Source: Streptomyces sp. NBC_01214 (GTDB taxonomy: Bacteria; Actinomycetota; Actinomycetes; Streptomycetales; Streptomycetaceae). From it: 64,000 nt of DNA. Made by a program: the position numbers and the translations under genes. A model generated the notes under the pieces. That model searched no databases. It had not been told where the DNA came from and saw only the letters and a list, made by a program, of their open reading frames with translations. Of this stretch, positions 36,601-46,128 are shown piece after piece (positions within the stretch are counted from its first letter, which is position 1; every line of letters starts with the position of its first letter). The stretch is taken from positions 3,381,001-3,445,000 of the forward strand of contig NZ_JAPEOS010000001.1 of the NCBI RefSeq assembly GCF_026340975.1. The letters are read 5' to 3'.

Positions 36601-38681
36601 ACACCCTGTTCGACAACCTGTTCGTGCTCCAGAACTTCCTGGACATGGACGCGTTCGCCGAGATGAACACCCGGCACGGCATCACCGCGGTACGGGCCGA
36701 CGACTCCACGCACTACCCGTTCACCTGGGTCGTCACCCCCGGCGACCGGCTCACGGTCAAGCTGGAGTACCGCGACCACGACACCGGGGCGGCCCGACGG
36801 CTCCTCGACGACTACCTGGACCTGCTCGCAGAGATGGCCCGCGCCACCGGGCCGCTGGGCGGGCTGCCGGGCGCGGGGCCCGAGCCGGTGCCCGCCGCGC
36901 GCACGGAGGTCGGCACGGACACCGTCGTCGACCGGTTCGACCTGGCGGCCGACCGCGATCCGCAGCGGATCGCGCTCGTCGCCCACGGCCGGACCATGAC
37001 CTTCGAGCGGCTCCGGGACCGCAGCCGCGAGCTGGCGGGCGTGCTTGCCGCACGCGGCATCGGACCCGAGACGACGGTGGCCCTCGCCGTCCCGCGCTCC
37101 CTCGACTCGATCGTCGCGCTGTTCGCCGTACTGCGCGTGGGCGCCGCGTACGTACCGCTGGAGCTCGACCACCCGGACGAACGGATCGCGGCCATCGTCG
37201 CGGACGCCCGCCCGGACGTGACCCTCACCGTGAGCGCCGTGTCGCCCCGGCTGACCGGCGACCTGATCGAACTGGACCGCCCCCTGCCCGGGGCCGAGCC
37301 GTTCGTGACCTTCGCACCCGACGACCCGCACCGCCTGCGCCACCCCGCGTACACGATCTACACCTCCGGATCCACCGGCAGGCCGAAGGGCGTGGTGACC
37401 GAGTACGCCGGGCTCACCAACATGCTGATCAACCACCAGCGCCGGATCTTCGAGCCGGTACTGGCGGACCACGGCCACCGGGTCTTCCGCATCGCCCACA
37501 CCGTGTCCTTCGCCTTCGACATGTCGTGGGAGGAGCTGCTCTGGCTCGCCGACGGCCACGAGGTGCACATCTGCGACGAGGAACTGCGCCGCGACGCCCC
37601 GCGCCTGGTCGAGTACTGCCTGGAGCACGGGATCGACGTCATCAACGTGACCCCGACCTACGCGCAGCAGCTGGTGGCCGAGGGCCTGCTCGACCACCCC
37701 GAGCGACGGCCGGCCCTGGTGCTGCTGGGCGGCGAGGCCGTCACCCCGACCCTGTGGCAGCGGCTCGCCGACACCGAGGGCACGGCCGGCTACAACCTGT
37801 ACGGCCCCACCGAATACACCATCAACACCCTGGGCGTCGGCACGTTCGAATGCCAGGACCCGGTGGTGGGCGTGGCCATCGACAACACGGACGTGTACGT
37901 CCTGGACCCGTGGCTGCGGCCGTTGCCGGACGGCGTCCCCGGCGAGCTGTACGTGGCGGGCATCGGCATCGCCCGCGGCTACCTCGGGCAGCCCGCCCAG
38001 ACCGCGGACCGGTTCGTCGCCTGCCCCTTCGGCGCACCCGGCGCACGCATGTACCGCACCGGGGACCTGGTGGCCCGGCGCCCCGACGGCAACCTGATGT
38101 ACCTGGGCCGCACCGACCAGCAGGTCAAGATCCGCGGACACCGCGTCGAACTGGGCGAGGTCGAGGCCGCGTTCGCCGCGCACCCGGCGGTGCGGTTCAC
38201 CGCCGCGGTCGCCCAGCCCGACCCGCAGGTCGACGGCGCGTACCGACTGGCCGCCTACCTCGTGCTCGACGGCTCCGACCTGGCGGCGGTCGCCGCCGAA
38301 GTGGGCGCGGGGCTACCGGACTTCCTGCGCCCGACGCACTACGCCCAAGTCGACCGCATCCCGCTGACCGTGAACGGGAAGGCCGATACCAAGGCCTTGC
38401 CGGAAGCCAAGCCGCTCGGCACGCTGACCACGGCGGGGGAGCGCGGCCCGGAGACCGAGACCGAGACCGTCGTGTGCGAGTTCTTCGCCGAAGCACTCGA
38501 CCTGGACGACGACGAGGTGAGCGCGTTGAGCGATTTCGTGTCCCTGGGAGGGCACTCCATGCTGGCGGTGCGGCTGATCGGCCTGCTCCGCCGGGAGTAC
38601 GGTCCTGTGATCACGGTCCGTGATCTCTTCACGTTGCGAACCCCGGAAATGATTGCCCGTCACCTCGATGAAAAGTCCTGA
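27621..38681 (+). CDS. cchH: Trimodular coelichelin-type nonribosomal peptide synthetase
   Basis: 3686 residues, A-T-E-C-A-T-E-C-A-T, no initiating C and no thioesterase. Residues 1-140 are a short lead ending in a C-to-A linker (AEWNDTG). Core sites: A1 [11 protein letters not shown] near 292, T1 GGDSIL 683, E1 HHVVIDG 853, C2 HHIIADG 1339, A2 near 1814, T2 2219, E2 HHLAVDA 2395, C3 2796, A3 near 3247, T3 GGHSML 3644. Specificity codes read off by eye: A1 DINYWGGIGK, A2 DFWNVGMVHK, A3 DMENLGLINK. As I recall the literature, these are the CchH codes for formyl-hydroxyornithine, threonine and hydroxyornithine. C3 has H-L in place of the catalytic H-H. A2 carries four 18-bp tandem repeats. Release without a TE domain is thought to involve the CchJ-type esterase. 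Confidence 0.94.
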   Translation: MTESTARLVLLPATRLADVRRRSGDYGDTTIARACAIALAYWATGQSPDGLELTPGTLFADVLGWADNGGAAAAGWEVGTDGPDGEDGRSITLSEGVVPADAQLALDDLADFPDRPLSTIGPSGVAQRLATLAEWNDTGADRIRPTIVELFREQARLRPDAVAIVDEHRSLTYRQAAELSAQLAHHLIARGVTAEQVVAISLDRSAAMVIGLLGVLQAGAAFVPLDPQWPAARRSVVIADARVVLQLNDSGEHAPDEPEAVPVDLGDWRFGSYPGEGTALTVPGDALAYVIFTSGSTGRPKGAMIRHEAISERLLWQVDEILGFGHDDASLFKAPLSFDISINEIFLPLVCGGRLVVLRPGGERDPHHLLSVIAEQRVTFTYLVSSMLDVLLEIAGDSGRLDSLRHVWCGGEVLTPELYERFRTRLDIPMYHGYGPAETTIGVSHVIYRGAAERLSTSIGKPNPNTQLYVLDDELRPVPFGVGGELYVGGFLLGRGYVGAPGLTASRFVANPFATDGSRLYRTGDLARFAPDGSLDFLGRADNQIKIRGMRLEIEDVEVGLAEHPAVRHTCVVAKKNTAGGTYLVGYVIPATGSEDLRADEVKEWATGHMVEYMVPTHIVVMKEFPLTANGKLDRGALPEPQTGAGALAPPVTENERLVCAAVAAVLRRDAVGVDQDFFQLGGDSILAISLLSALREAGLHVTARQIFTNSVVGALAAVADREAAAVDHGDVATGTVVGSPIVQWLGATTDAIDGFVQSVVLNTPADLTADGLDAVLTAVVARHDMLRAKLVRGERWSFEIPEAEHAVTRWQESDLPLDACVALATDGLDPADGVMLRAVWRREARQLVLVAHHVVIDGVSWRILMEDLSTAWRWYVSGAPIDLPPVGTSFRRWTQLLERAGFDADRDHYRRALPGADAPLGRRALSATDTVARERTTTLSVGPEVTAALLGEVPARFHAGVNDVLLTALAVTLARWRRDLGQDQTFAHIELEGHGREGRHVADSAGFEPELSRTVGWFTTLFPVTVDPGAAADLTAPAYLVAALKAVKEDLARVPSNGVSYGALRYLADAAFDAPAPQVLFNYLGRFDAGSAGDWELAHTTGQLGEKRDPRMRLPRALEFNAIAEPATAGGAYELVTTLSWPDGLLGDQDIETIGRYFREALAGLAALAVVDLTALGTGGHSPSDFALRALTQADVDELDGPALRDVLALTPLQEGLYFHSVFDDDSAGSYVEQQLLTLDGEVDAERLAAAATRLLTLFPNLAARFTALADGRVVSVLEGGVQAPFTTLDRPGITDEEIREHAERDRRAGFDLASGPLMRYTLIRTGPARSVLVQTVHHIIADGWSVPPMLRALLTEYHAPGTVHPLGGFTDYVRWLAGRDEDESDRVWREQLAELPGPSLVAEGHTPSDRFADTATSPEGDVDEAARSAGVPLSVAVHSAWAVTLGGLLHARDVVFGSTVSGRDADVPGIGDMVGLFINTIPVRARWAATTPARDLLASVRDHQSAVLAHQHVSLARISRLSGAGPLFDTLVVFDVATDVADLRGPEDTLVISDIVNEGAPHYPLTLVVERALDGRPRFNLIYDGALVRESTARTVLDTFTRTLTGLLTRPDDLVDDLAPTGTRTPAPITPTTLGALFDAAAHRDPGAVAVTQCALDGSSRSLTYGELADAKDELASALRAAGVRPGERVAVAVPRSLEQVIALVAVVTAGGAYVPLDLAYPDGRLEYVLADAAPQVVLVDREHRDRFTRLLARAGVPARVLVQGELPPQDAQVTGDAQVTGDGQVTGDAQVAGDAGGPGADWHDPAYVIYTSGSTGRPKGVVVPHSSVVTLLANTRPDMDFGPHDVWVQFHSYSFDFAVWELWGALAHGGELLVPEYALTRSPVDFHRLVRERGVTVLNQTPSAFYQFIEADRHADAPVTTLRRIVFGGEALDPGRLRGWVERHGTARPELVNMYGITETTVHVTHRVLTDEDFRFGAGASPIGGPIPGLVTHLLDDRLRPVPPGRVGAIYVAGDQVSLGYLGRPALTAGRFVADPFAADGSRMYHTGDLARRTLDGELEFTGRADDQVQLKGFRIELGEVESAIRELDGVVDAAVTVADSADHLVAHVVGRVPFDTAALAGLLAPKLPAHMVPGLVLSVDALPLTVNGKLDRKALTARAAAYGTPEHVPAATTGSTTASTTASTTGSALTALVDVFTETLPGTAVDGDSDFFRAGGDSILAITVVNRARALGLAIAPRDVFLLRTPRALAEHLATHTPHPAAPGAPAPAPREDGPLTPTPIILRRRELGGSLARFAQARALVTAEGTGHADAERAANAVVAAHPALRLRLRTDHGVWALRTEPARAVTVVRSDAPDATAAADEAAGRLDPETGDVIAFTWLEATGTLVVTVHHLAVDAVSWLVLLDDIATALRGNPLAPPTTSYAEYAQALADRSAHETDGLGHWITTLQAPPLLPVAERPRERTVVLPPEVSDLVTRTAPAALGVGLTELLCGALRTALTRIQPSPTDLAIELERHGRVPASAHHDYTRTVGWFTAIAPVRLTAHTDPVAAAREVLERQPDERAHVAYGGLRYLNPQTAPLLTARPQVLFNYLGRGSESQALHLTGVDEGSPYAVEVNAWTDAATGSLHAVFTLAEGVPDEITEHWRAALEHIAVASTTAERTAPVTPLQRGLFFQAQLAGPAGHYVAQSWFTFDRRLDTDALAEAMAWVIARHPVVGAGFTTDDDGKAVQVLGAGRRVGVRTVELASDAEVDALLARDRDTGFDPGEPPLIRLTVVRLPGDRDGLLLSYHLLLWDGWSREIVLRDLFDAYEAAVAGELTHPTPAMPGFEDYARALDAKDPAVSERFWAQHLTGLPGPTLLAGPAPALVDDLPRTLVHTLSAEGSQLLRDVARRYGVTLNSVLTGAFGLLLGARTGRADAVFGVTVSGREGEDLSEVVGVLLNTVPMWTRARPDDTVREYLTAVQAARVEAMEHEHLGLGEIQRAGGHDTLFDNLFVLQNFLDMDAFAEMNTRHGITAVRADDSTHYPFTWVVTPGDRLTVKLEYRDHDTGAARRLLDDYLDLLAEMARATGPLGGLPGAGPEPVPAARTEVGTDTVVDRFDLAADRDPQRIALVAHGRTMTFERLRDRSRELAGVLAARGIGPETTVALAVPRSLDSIVALFAVLRVGAAYVPLELDHPDERIAAIVADARPDVTLTVSAVSPRLTGDLIELDRPLPGAEPFVTFAPDDPHRLRHPAYTIYTSGSTGRPKGVVTEYAGLTNMLINHQRRIFEPVLADHGHRVFRIAHTVSFAFDMSWEELLWLADGHEVHICDEELRRDAPRLVEYCLEHGIDVINVTPTYAQQLVAEGLLDHPERRPALVLLGGEAVTPTLWQRLADTEGTAGYNLYGPTEYTINTLGVGTFECQDPVVGVAIDNTDVYVLDPWLRPLPDGVPGELYVAGIGIARGYLGQPAQTADRFVACPFGAPGARMYRTGDLVARRPDGNLMYLGRTDQQVKIRGHRVELGEVEAAFAAHPAVRFTAAVAQPDPQVDGAYRLAAYLVLDGSDLAAVAAEVGAGLPDFLRPTHYAQVDRIPLTVNGKADTKALPEAKPLGTLTTAGERGPETETETVVCEFFAEALDLDDDEVSALSDFVSLGGHSMLAVRLIGLLRREYGPVITVRDLFTLRTPEMIARHLDEKS
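32940..33011 (+). repeat. Four in-frame 18-bp tandem repeats in A2 of cchH
   Basis: Unit GCCCAGGTCACCGGAGAC (AQVTGD), four copies with a few substitutions. They fall in the surface loop just before the A2 core motif [11 protein letters not shown]. Copy number could vary without shifting the frame. Confidence 0.85.
34150..34195 (+). repeat. 12-bp repeats encoding a Ser-Thr linker
   Basis: Copies of TCCACGACCGCC or a one-base variant, giving an STTA-type linker between A2 and T2 of the synthetase. Confidence 0.7.
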
Positions 38682-40368
38682 CACGCAGCGGCCCCGACCG
38701 GGGTCCGACATCCTCAAGACCGCCCTGCGCCGCAACATCGGCGCCATGACCTGGGGCACCGTCCTCATGGGCCTGTACCAGGCCGGTGAGACCGCCTTCC
38801 CCATCGCGCTCGGCCTGATCGTCGAGCACACGATGCAGGACCGCAGCCCCGGTGCGCTCGCCCTGTCGATCGGCGCGCTGGCAGTGATCATCACGACCGT
38901 GTCGCTGTCGTGGCGGTTCGGCATGCGCATCCTGCAGAAGGCCAACACGACCGAGGCGCACCGCTGGCGGGTGCGGGTCGCGGACTGCGGGCTGGAACCG
39001 GTCGCCAGGGACGCCGGCCTCAAGTCCGGCGAGGTGCTGACCATCGCCACCGAGGACGCCGACCAGACGGCCGACATCATCGAGGTGGTGCCGCTGCTGA
39101 TCAGCTCACTGGTCGCCGTGCTGGTCGCGGCGGTCGCCCTGGGACTGGCCGACGTCCGGCTCGGCCTGCTGGTGATCGTGGGCACCGCCCTGATCCTCTC
39201 CATCCTGAGCGTGATGTCCCGGCGGATCGGCTCCAGCACCCGCGAACAGCAGGCCCGGGTGGCCCGGGCGGGCGCGAAGGTGGCCGACCTGATCACCGGC
39301 CTGCGCCCGCTGCACGGCTTCGGCGGCAACCACGCCGCCTTCCGGTCCTACCGGAAGGTCAGCACGGAGGCCAAGCGCCAGGCGATCACCGTGGCCGGGG
39401 TGAACGGCGCCTACACGGGCACCGCAACGGCCCTCAACGCGGCGCTCGCCGCCGGCGTGACCCTGACGGCCGGCTGGCTGGCCTTCAACGGCCGGATCAC
39501 CGTCGGGGAGCTGGTCATGGCCGTCGGGCTCGCCCAGTTCATCATGGAACCGCTGAAGTTGTTCTCGGACATGCCCAAATACGTGATGATGGCCCGCGCT
39601 TCGGCCGAGCGCATGGCGCTGGTCCTGACCGCGCCCCCGGTGGCCACCCACGGGCCGGAGCGCCCGGCCGCCGGGGGCGGCCTGGAGGTCGACTGCGTCC
39701 GGTACGGGGCCCTGCGCGCCCTGAAGTTCCAGGTCCCGGCGGGCGAGTTCGTGGCGATCGCCCCCTACCAGCCGCGGGCGGCGGCCGACCTCGCCGCGAT
39801 CCTGGCGGTCAAGGTCCCGCCGCACGCGTACGAAGGAGTGGTGCGGGTCAGCGGGGAGGAGTTCGCCGCCCTGTCGATCGAGGCGGTCCGCGCGCACATG
39901 CTGGTGAACCCGTACGACGGAGAGATCTTCGCGGGCACGCTCCGCACGAACATCGACCCGTCGGGCACCAGCCGCACGGTCGCCGAGGCCGTCGAGGCGT
40001 CCATGCTGACCGACGTCGTCGCCCTCCACCGCGAAGGACTCGACCACGGGGTCCGCGACCGCGGTGCGAACCTCTCCGGCGGCCAGCGCCAGCGGCTGTC
40101 CCTGGCCCGCGCCCTGGCCGCCGACTCCGACATCCTCGTCCTGCACGATCCGACCACGGCCGTGGACGCGGTCACCGAGCAGCTCATCGCACGCAACATC
40201 GCGAAACTGCGCCGGGGCCGCACCACCGTCGTGATCACCAGTAGCCCGGCCCTCCTGGACGCCGCCGACCGCGTGCTCGTCCTGGACGACGGGGTCATCA
40301 CGGCCGAGGACACCCACCGCAACCTCCTCGCCGGGGACGAGGAGTACTGCCTGGCGGTGGCCCGCTGA
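38668..40368 (+). CDS. cchI: ABC exporter half-transporter with degenerate Walker motifs
   Basis: 566 residues: six-helix membrane domain (about 20-320) and an ATPase domain (about 340-560). Signature [14 protein letters not shown] and D-loop TTAVD are intact, but the Walker A position reads [12 protein letters not shown] (no GKS/T), the Q-loop VNPYDGEIF lacks Gln, Walker B is LVLHDPTT (Asp to His, Glu to Asp) and the switch His is Ser (VVITSSP). It can hardly bind or cut ATP at its own site and must donate its signature to CchG. ATG 38668 overlaps the cchH stop by 14 bases; a TTG five codons upstream is less likely. Confidence 0.9.
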   Translation: MKSPDTQRPRPGSDILKTALRRNIGAMTWGTVLMGLYQAGETAFPIALGLIVEHTMQDRSPGALALSIGALAVIITTVSLSWRFGMRILQKANTTEAHRWRVRVADCGLEPVARDAGLKSGEVLTIATEDADQTADIIEVVPLLISSLVAVLVAAVALGLADVRLGLLVIVGTALILSILSVMSRRIGSSTREQQARVARAGAKVADLITGLRPLHGFGGNHAAFRSYRKVSTEAKRQAITVAGVNGAYTGTATALNAALAAGVTLTAGWLAFNGRITVGELVMAVGLAQFIMEPLKLFSDMPKYVMMARASAERMALVLTAPPVATHGPERPAAGGGLEVDCVRYGALRALKFQVPAGEFVAIAPYQPRAAADLAAILAVKVPPHAYEGVVRVSGEEFAALSIEAVRAHMLVNPYDGEIFAGTLRTNIDPSGTSRTVAEAVEASMLTDVVALHREGLDHGVRDRGANLSGGQRQRLSLARALAADSDILVLHDPTTAVDAVTEQLIARNIAKLRRGRTTVVITSSPALLDAADRVLVLDDGVITAEDTHRNLLAGDEEYCLAVAR

Positions 40369-40449
40369 CCCGTTGGACCCCGCCGGTCACGCCCCATGCC
40401 CTGTCGTCAACGTCCCGTCGGGCCCGCGCCGCCCGGCGCCGCACCTGAT

Positions 40450-40470
40450 CCCCCGGACTCCGTCCGGGGG
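40450..40470. terminator. Hairpin between convergent cchI and cchJ
   Basis: 9-bp perfect stem (40450-40458 with 40462-40470), 3-nt loop, in the 216-base gap between the two converging genes. Symmetrical, so able to serve both strands. The rest of the gap shows no gene. Confidence 0.65.
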
Positions 40471-40584
40471 ACGCCCAGGTCGTCGGGGCGCCCGCGTACG
40501 TCCCGTACACGGAGCGCGCCTCCGCCTCGCCCCGTACGGCACCGGACGCCGCGGGCTCGGCCGACGCCCCTGTGGCGACAGGAC

Positions 40585-41670
40585 CTAGCCGAGGGCCCAG
40601 GCCACGTCACGGAGCAGGGCCTGGCGCCAGCCCGCACGGTCGTGGCCCGACGCCGACCGGGAAGCCCGCACGGTCGCTCCGGCCCGCTCCGCCAGGGTCT
40701 CGACCAGCTCGCAGTGGGGCAGCATCCGCGTCTCGTGTTCCCCCACGTCGAAGGCGATCCGTAGGCCGGACAGGTCGGGGCGCTCCCGCAGGCGTGCGGC
40801 GACGGAGCCGCCGACCGGGCCGCCGAGGGGGTCCGCCGACCGCACGGCGCCGGGTGTCCACCACAGCGAGGCCGACTGGCAGGCCACCCGGGACACCAGG
40901 TCCGGGAACGCGAGGGCCGCGTACACCGCGCTCAGCCCGCCCAGGCTCTGCCCGGCGACCACCAGACGCTCCCCGTCCACGGGTGCGCCGGACTCCGCGA
41001 CCAGCGGCAGCAGTTCGTCCCGGACCGCCTCCCACAGCTCCGGCCGGCACCCGAACTCGGCCTCCCGGTCCTTCGTCGGCAGGAAGACGAGGGTGACGGG
41101 GGGCATCTCACCAGCGGCGACGGCGGAGTCGAAGGCGGTCATGGCCGGGTGCAGGTACAGCCAGTCGTCCCCGTCCAGCAGCAGCACCACGGGCCCGCCG
41201 CCGCCCGCCGCGTGGACCCGTACGGTCCGCCGCCCGCCGAGCCGCTCGCTCGCCCAGCGGACCCGGGTCCGCGGGAGGGGCAGGACGTCATCCGCCCCGA
41301 AGGCGGGCCAGTGCGGCTGGGCCGGAGCGTCCGGGGTGGCGGCGACGGACCGGTCACCGCCCGCCCCGGCCGGGTTGAACGGGTCGGCGTGCGCGGCGTC
41401 GTCCACGAGGAACTGGTAGGTCACCCGCAGTCGAGCGGGCATGTGGACCTCGGCGTACCAACAGTCCGTGTCGCCCCAGCGGCGCAGGGGGACCTCCGGC
41501 GACCAGCTCTCGAAGCCGATCCGGGCCGCGGCGCCCCGCCACAGGAACAGGGTCGTCCAGCCCCCGCCCACGGCAGGCACCGCCCCGGGCCCCGCGGCCG
41601 CCGCCCAGAACTCCTCGGACCCCGGCTCACCGGGCAGCCCGTACGCGGCGAAGGCGGTCTCCGGGGGCAT
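40585..41670 (-). CDS. cchJ: Siderophore esterase (Fes/IroE/CchJ type)
   Basis: 361 residues. An N-terminal Fes-like beta domain (about 1-140) precedes an esterase D alpha/beta-hydrolase domain (about 150-361). The nucleophile elbow is GQSLGGLSA, and SASGHDRAGWRQAL holds the likely catalytic His. In the coelichelin pathway this enzyme type is proposed to assist product release or to cleave the ferric siderophore. AGGAG five bases before the ATG. It is transcribed toward the main operon from its own iron-box promoter, as in S. coelicolor. An mbtH-like gene (cchK), which I would expect beside it, is not present. Confidence 0.9.
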   Translation of the reverse strand: MPPETAFAAYGLPGEPGSEEFWAAAAGPGAVPAVGGGWTTLFLWRGAAARIGFESWSPEVPLRRWGDTDCWYAEVHMPARLRVTYQFLVDDAAHADPFNPAGAGGDRSVAATPDAPAQPHWPAFGADDVLPLPRTRVRWASERLGGRRTVRVHAAGGGGPVVLLLDGDDWLYLHPAMTAFDSAVAAGEMPPVTLVFLPTKDREAEFGCRPELWEAVRDELLPLVAESGAPVDGERLVVAGQSLGGLSAVYAALAFPDLVSRVACQSASLWWTPGAVRSADPLGGPVGGSVAARLRERPDLSGLRIAFDVGEHETRMLPHCELVETLAERAGATVRASRSASGHDRAGWRQALLRDVAWALG

Positions 41671-41694
41671 GAAGTCTCCTAGCGGCAGCGGGAG

Positions 41695-41714
41695 TTAGGC
41701 TGACCTAAGTTTAT
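41695..41714 (-). promoter_or_regulatory. Iron box overlapping the cchJ promoter
   Basis: On the coding strand TATAAACTTAGGTCAGCCTAA: the part TTAGGTCAGCCTAA is the iron-box core with one mismatch, and the adjoining TATAAA could be the -10 element. The box ends about 25 bases before the start codon, so a bound repressor would block transcription directly. Confidence 0.78.
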
Positions 41715-41744
41715 AGCGTTCCGGTGGGGTCCGGGAGAGGATGA

Positions 41745-41921
41745 CGACCTTGCTCGGACGCCGAGCTCTACGCCGCGATGGCCGACCGGGCCGGGCGGTT
41801 GCTCGCCACGGGAGTGACCACCGCACGCGATCTCGGCGATCGGGGCGGGCTCGCCGTACGCCTGCGGGACGAGATCGCGGCCGGGGGGCGGCCGGTCAGC
41901 CCGCTGCCGGGGGCCTCCTGA
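41745..41921 (+). pseudogene. Amidohydrolase fragment (decayed)
   Basis: An open stretch of 58 codons without a usable start reads DAELYAAMADRAGRLLATG then VTTARDLGDRGGLAVRLRDEIAAG, a clear piece of the N-terminal part of imidazolonepropionase-like metal-dependent amidohydrolases. It is cut off on the left by a stop codon (41742) and ends after PVSPLPGAS. The HxH metal site and catalytic part are absent. Its end overlaps the convergent radical SAM gene by 26 bases. Best read as the remnant of a gene lost when the neighbouring clusters joined. Confidence 0.6.
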
Positions 41922-42795
41922 GCAGGGGAACCAGGGGCGCCGGGGGCGTGCGGGCCGCCGGGACGCGTTCCAGGACGCCGCCCGCGAAGACGTCGTAGAG
42001 CGGCAGCGTCTCCAGGTGGACGTAGCCGATGTGGCAGTCGCAGGTGGTCAGCGGGCACGGACGCGGGCCGAGCGCGGTCCGGTAGCTGCCGTCGTAGAGG
42101 TTGCCGAGCTCGGCGCGGACGAAGTGGCAGCGGCGGACCGTGCCGTCGCCGTCCACCGAGATCACCGACTCACCGGTGCGGCACGGCAGTCCGGCCGAGC
42201 GGTGCGGGTGCCGGCTGTACGGGAACAGCGGGTCGAGGGCGGTCCACGTACCGGCCTCGGCGTCGGTGTAGGTGTGGCCGTCGGCCGCGTTCACCCACAG
42301 GTAGACGTGGGCGGGCAGCGCGGCGCGCAGCCTGCGGGCGTGTTCCAGGTTCTCGGGGAGGCCGACGATGCCGACGCTGTGGCGGATGCCCCGGTCGGCG
42401 AGGTCGCGCAGCTTGCCCAGGAAGCGCTCGTACGGGGTCTGCCCCGGGTGGTAGGTGCACCACAGGGCGAGCGCGGCGGGGTCGGCCTCCGCGAGCCAGT
42501 CCGTGCGGCAGCTCAGATTGGTCTGGATGGCGACGCGGTCGACGTGCGGCTGGTGCGAGAGGTCGACGAGTGCGCGGCGGTACCACGAGCGGACGAGCCC
42601 CTCGCCCCACGGGGTGAACAGGAGGGAGAGCCGGTCCTCACCGGCACGGGAGCGCGCCCAGCCGGTGAACCGGTCGAGGGCGGCCCGGTCGGCCCGCAGC
42701 TGTGCCGTGGTGTCGCGCCGCTTGGCGAAGGGGCAGTACGGGCAGTCGTAGTCGCAGGAGGCGAGCGGGCCGCGGTAGAGCAGGGTGAGGTCCAC
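41896..42795 (-). CDS. STM4011-family radical SAM protein
   Basis: 299 residues. Radical SAM cluster motif C14-x3-C18-x2-C21 (SCDYDCPYCPF) at the very N-terminus, then a TIM-barrel-like core. The C-terminal quarter has an extra Cys set (PCRTGE, RRCHFV, CPLTTCDCHIGY) that resembles a SPASM/twitch auxiliary Fe-S site, common in enzymes that modify peptides or carbohydrates. GTG start. Last gene of the leftward STM4015-4014-4013-4012-4011 operon. The family name is from the Salmonella locus; its reaction is unknown. Confidence 0.88.
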   Translation of the reverse strand: MDLTLLYRGPLASCDYDCPYCPFAKRRDTTAQLRADRAALDRFTGWARSRAGEDRLSLLFTPWGEGLVRSWYRRALVDLSHQPHVDRVAIQTNLSCRTDWLAEADPAALALWCTYHPGQTPYERFLGKLRDLADRGIRHSVGIVGLPENLEHARRLRAALPAHVYLWVNAADGHTYTDAEAGTWTALDPLFPYSRHPHRSAGLPCRTGESVISVDGDGTVRRCHFVRAELGNLYDGSYRTALGPRPCPLTTCDCHIGYVHLETLPLYDVFAGGVLERVPAARTPPAPLVPLLRRPPAAG

Positions 42796-42800
42796 GGCGG

Positions 42801-44165
42801 CTACTTGGCCTCGTAGGCGGCCATCGCGGCCCGTACGGCCGGTGAGAACAGCTCGGGGCCGAGCGCGTCGGAGTGGGCCAGGCCCTCGGGCGTGAGGCGC
42901 AGGAGCGGGCCCGTGCCGTCCTGGTCGAGCCAGCCGCGGGCGGCGAACGCGGCCAGTTCGGCGGGAAAGTCCTCGTGCGGGTCGGCGCCGAAGCGCTCCC
43001 GGTAGTCGGCGACCGGCATGCCCTGTGCCTGGAGCAGCGACTGGAGGAGGTGGCGCCGGCGCGCCTCGTCGCCGTTGGTGGGCCGGCCGTGGACGGCGCG
43101 GGTGAAGTCGTCGGTGGCGGTGTAGTCGTCGATGATGCCGCGGATCTCGCCCATGTCGACGGCGTAGTCGAACGAGTAGTGCAGCGCGGAGGTGTAGGAA
43201 CGGGCGCCGCACCCCAGGCCGATCATGCCGTCGGTCTGGCAGGCGTGGTCGTCCGGGCCCTGGGGCGCCGTACCGGCCAGCCGGAACATGCGCATCGACA
43301 CCTGCTCGTAGCCGTGCGCGAGGAGGTGGTCGCGGCCCTGCCGGTACAGGCTCAGGCGCTGCTCGTCCCAGGCCCGGTCGGTCAGGGCGGTGCGCCGGGC
43401 GAGCCCGGTGAGCGGGCGGACGTACAGGGGGTACAGGTACAGCTCCTCGGGGCGCCAGGCCAGGGCGGCGTCCAGGGAGGTGCGCCAGGTGGCGGGGGTC
43501 TGGCCGTCGATGCCGTAGATCAGGTCGATGTTGAGGACGGGGACCCGGGCGTCGCGGATGCGGCCGAGCGCCGCCTCGACGTCGGCGCGGCGCTGGGGGC
43601 GCACGGCCGCCCGGGCCTCCTCGGGGAGGAAGCTCTGGACGCCGATGCTGACGCGGGTGGCGCCGCGCTCGGCGAGGACGGCGAGCCGGTCGGCGGTGGC
43701 GGTGGCCGGGGACGTTTCCACGGAGAGCGGGACGGCGCGCAGGTCGGCGCCCATGCGCCGCTCGGCGATGTCGCAGAGCCGTTCCAGTTCGGGGGCGCTC
43801 AAGAAGGTCGGCGTCCCGCCCCCGAAGGCGGCGTTGGCGAAGGAGACCGGGCCGTCGTCGCCGAGGGCGTCGCGGACGGCGGTGGCCTGGCGCTCCAGGG
43901 CGTCGAGGTAGCGACCGGTGAGCCCGTCGGGGGCGCCGATGCGGGTGAAGAGGTTGCAGAAGCCGCAGCGGACCTCGCAGAAGGGTATGTGCAGGTAGAG
44001 CGAGAGGGCGTCCTTGCGCTCGCCGTGCCACAGGTCCCGCAGGGCGGGCCGCTCCGGCAGCGGCCGGTACGCGGTCTTGTGGGGGTACGCGTACACGTAG
44101 GCGCTGTACGGGCTGCCCGACGGCGGCGCGGTGGGCGCGAGCGGGGCGGGTGCGGGGGCGGTCAT
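42801..44165 (-). CDS. STM4012-family radical SAM protein (HemN-like)
   Basis: 454 residues. Radical SAM motif C63-x3-C67-x2-C70 (HIPFCEVRCGFCNLF) and a HemN/HemW-like course: FGGGTPTFL, SVETSPAT, VSIGVQSF, NIDLIYGIDGQTPATW and a C-terminal winged-helix-like domain. It is not HemN/HemW by context, since it sits between STM4013 and STM4011 genes. Overlaps the STM4013 stop by four bases. Product unknown. Confidence 0.9.
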   Translation of the reverse strand: MTAPAPAPLAPTAPPSGSPYSAYVYAYPHKTAYRPLPERPALRDLWHGERKDALSLYLHIPFCEVRCGFCNLFTRIGAPDGLTGRYLDALERQATAVRDALGDDGPVSFANAAFGGGTPTFLSAPELERLCDIAERRMGADLRAVPLSVETSPATATADRLAVLAERGATRVSIGVQSFLPEEARAAVRPQRRADVEAALGRIRDARVPVLNIDLIYGIDGQTPATWRTSLDAALAWRPEELYLYPLYVRPLTGLARRTALTDRAWDEQRLSLYRQGRDHLLAHGYEQVSMRMFRLAGTAPQGPDDHACQTDGMIGLGCGARSYTSALHYSFDYAVDMGEIRGIIDDYTATDDFTRAVHGRPTNGDEARRRHLLQSLLQAQGMPVADYRERFGADPHEDFPAELAAFAARGWLDQDGTGPLLRLTPEGLAHSDALGPELFSPAVRAAMAAYEAK

Positions 44166-45007
44166 GCGGACGGCTCCAGGAAGAAGTGGGCGTACGGCAC
44201 GGTCCAGACGGCCTCGTGGGCGAGGCGGTGGCCGGTGTAGCCGTCGTCGCCGTAGGTGGTGCCGTGGTCGGAGCAGACGATCGCGAAGCAGCGGCGGCGG
44301 GAGCTCATGGCGGTGAGGAGCCGGCCGACGTGCCGGTCGACGTACTCGAGGGCGGCGGCGTGGGTGGCGCGCGTGTCGCCCGCTTCGGCGGTGGCACCGG
44401 CGAGGTGGAACCAGTTGGGCTGGTGCAGCGCGGAGGCGTTGACGAAGAGGAACAGCCTTCGGTCGGCGGGGAGCGCGGCCACGACCCGTTCGGCCCGTTC
44501 GACCTGCGCCTCGAAGGAGGTGGGCGAGGCGACGCCGAAGGCAGGTTCCCAGTGGCTCTCCTGGAACATGCTCGGGAGGACGTCGCCCAGCGCGCCCTGC
44601 TTGTTGAAGAAGCCGACGCCACCGATGCACACCGTGCGGTACCCGGCCGCGGCCAGGCCCGACACCAGGTCGGGGGTGTCGAACACGTACGTGCGGCCGG
44701 CGGTGCTCTCGCTGCCGGCGAAGCGGGCGGCGAACAGCCGGGGGTGCGGGCCGGGCCGGGCGGGGGTGGGCAGGAAACCGGCGAACATCGCCTGGTGGGA
44801 GGCGTAGGTGAAGCTGCCGGGGGCGTGCCGTTCCTCCCAGACGCCCCCGGGCAGGTGCCGGGCCAGGTTCGGAATGCGCCCGGCGGCGGCCAGTTCGACG
44901 GCGACGTCGTGGCGCAGGGTGTCCAGGGTGAGCAGGAGCAGGTCGTCGCGGCCGACGACCTCGTTCATGTCGGGGAGCGGGAGCGCTGGGGACTCAGGCG
45001 GGTGCAC
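44162..45007 (-). CDS. STM4013-family hydrolase (alkaline phosphatase/sulfatase fold)
   Basis: 281 residues. Metal-binding elements of the alkaline phosphatase superfamily: LLLLTLDTLRHD near 25 and CSDHGTTYGDDGYTGH near 260, with SFTYASHQAMFAG near 65 as candidate nucleophile region. Expected to hydrolyse or transfer a phosphate or sulfate ester. GTG 45007 is preferred because GAGGAA precedes it; it overlaps the STM4014 end by 14 bases. No signal peptide, so the substrate is cytoplasmic, unusual for this fold. Confidence 0.88.
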   Translation of the reverse strand: MHPPESPALPLPDMNEVVGRDDLLLLTLDTLRHDVAVELAAAGRIPNLARHLPGGVWEERHAPGSFTYASHQAMFAGFLPTPARPGPHPRLFAARFAGSESTAGRTYVFDTPDLVSGLAAAGYRTVCIGGVGFFNKQGALGDVLPSMFQESHWEPAFGVASPTSFEAQVERAERVVAALPADRRLFLFVNASALHQPNWFHLAGATAEAGDTRATHAAALEYVDRHVGRLLTAMSSRRRCFAIVCSDHGTTYGDDGYTGHRLAHEAVWTVPYAHFFLEPSA

Positions 45008-46118
45008 GGTGGTTCCTCGGGGGGTGGTGCTGTACGTGTCTTCGGATGGCGGCGGCCACTTGCGCGGCGTAGGTGTCCTGGCCCTCGGCGCCGCTGCCGG
45101 GCAGGCCGGTCAGGCCCGGCAGGAGGTCGCCGAAGGCGTTGACCTCGGCGACGGCGAACCGGCGCCAACCGACGGCGGGCAGCAGGTCGACACCGACGCA
45201 CGCGGTGCCCGGGAAGCAGGCCGCGGCCCGCTCGCAGGTCCGCAGGGCGTCGGTCCAGGCGGGGCCCGCGGCCCGGACCGCGGCGGCGAGGTCGCCGCGC
45301 CGGCCGCCGAGGTGGAGGTTGGTCAGGGGGGTCCGACTGGTGCGGACCACGGCGTGGGTGGCCCGACCGGCCACGACGACCACGCGCAGGTCGGCCGACC
45401 CGTCCTTGAGGGAGGCTTTGGGCCACCACCGTTCGAGGTGGAGCCCGTCGGGGGCGAGGGCGTCGACGAGCGCGGCGGCCTCCGGCTCGCGCGTGAGGCG
45501 CCGGACCCGCAGGGAGTTGTGCAGCCGGCCGTCCTCCGCGCGCTCCACGGAGGTGGTCGCCCTGATCCGGCCCCCGCCGGCCGTCTCGACGGCGACGACA
45601 CCGGAGGCCGAGGACCCGTGGGCCGGCTTCAGGAACACCCGGGGCATGTCGTGCGCGGCCATGAGGGCCCGTACGTCGTCCCAGCCGCGCACCGGAGCCT
45701 TGCCGCCGGAGGTCGGCGACCGCGGAACGGGGACCCCGGCGCGGGCGAGGGCCTCGTGGCAGAGCCGCTTGTCGAAGAGGACGGCCAGCTCGTCGGGGTC
45801 GTCGAGGCGCCGGCCGCCGGTCAGCGTCCGGACGGCCGCCGTGAAGGCGGCGTACCAGCGGGCGCCGCCCTCCACCCGAGTGGGGTCCCCGGCGCCCCGC
45901 AGGAGCCGGTCGACCTCGGCGTTCTCCCCGGGCGACTCGATCCGTACGATCTCGTCGCGGGCGAAGGCGGCGCCGCCCCCGCGCAGGACGTCCGTCCAGG
46001 GCACGACGCGCGGCGCGGGCAGCCCGGCGTCGCGCACCGCCCCGGAGAACAGGGCGACGCGCCGGTTCTCCGGGTTGCCGACGACCGCCCAGCGCGGCGG
46101 TGGTGCGTGCTCCGTCAT
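44994..46118 (-). CDS. STM4014-family ATP-grasp-like protein
   Basis: 374 residues with a RimK-like ATP-grasp appearance: RLCHEALARAGVPVPRS near 140-160, VFLKPAHGSSASGVV (ATP-binding lysine and glycine loop) near 195, DLRVVVVAGR near 270 and CVGVDLLP then FAVAEVNAFGDLLPG near 325-345 (acidic/Asn metal site). ATP-grasp enzymes of this type form amide bonds, often to peptides. Ten bases behind STM4015 and overlapping STM4013. Function in the operon unknown. Confidence 0.85.
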   Translation of the reverse strand: MTEHAPPPRWAVVGNPENRRVALFSGAVRDAGLPAPRVVPWTDVLRGGGAAFARDEIVRIESPGENAEVDRLLRGAGDPTRVEGGARWYAAFTAAVRTLTGGRRLDDPDELAVLFDKRLCHEALARAGVPVPRSPTSGGKAPVRGWDDVRALMAAHDMPRVFLKPAHGSSASGVVAVETAGGGRIRATTSVERAEDGRLHNSLRVRRLTREPEAAALVDALAPDGLHLERWWPKASLKDGSADLRVVVVAGRATHAVVRTSRTPLTNLHLGGRRGDLAAAVRAAGPAWTDALRTCERAAACFPGTACVGVDLLPAVGWRRFAVAEVNAFGDLLPGLTGLPGSGAEGQDTYAAQVAAAIRRHVQHHPPRNHRAPA

Positions 46119-46128
46119 GGCCCGCGCG

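Noticed and set aside
41741..41998. 85-codon plus-strand frame beginning at ATG 41741
   Set aside because: Arg/Gly-rich nonsense translation; another frame of the same DNA shows the amidohydrolase similarity.
42801..44165. Coproporphyrinogen dehydrogenase HemN or HemW
   Set aside because: Motifs are HemN-like, but position in the STM4011-4015 operon and the lack of haem genes fit the STM4012 family better.
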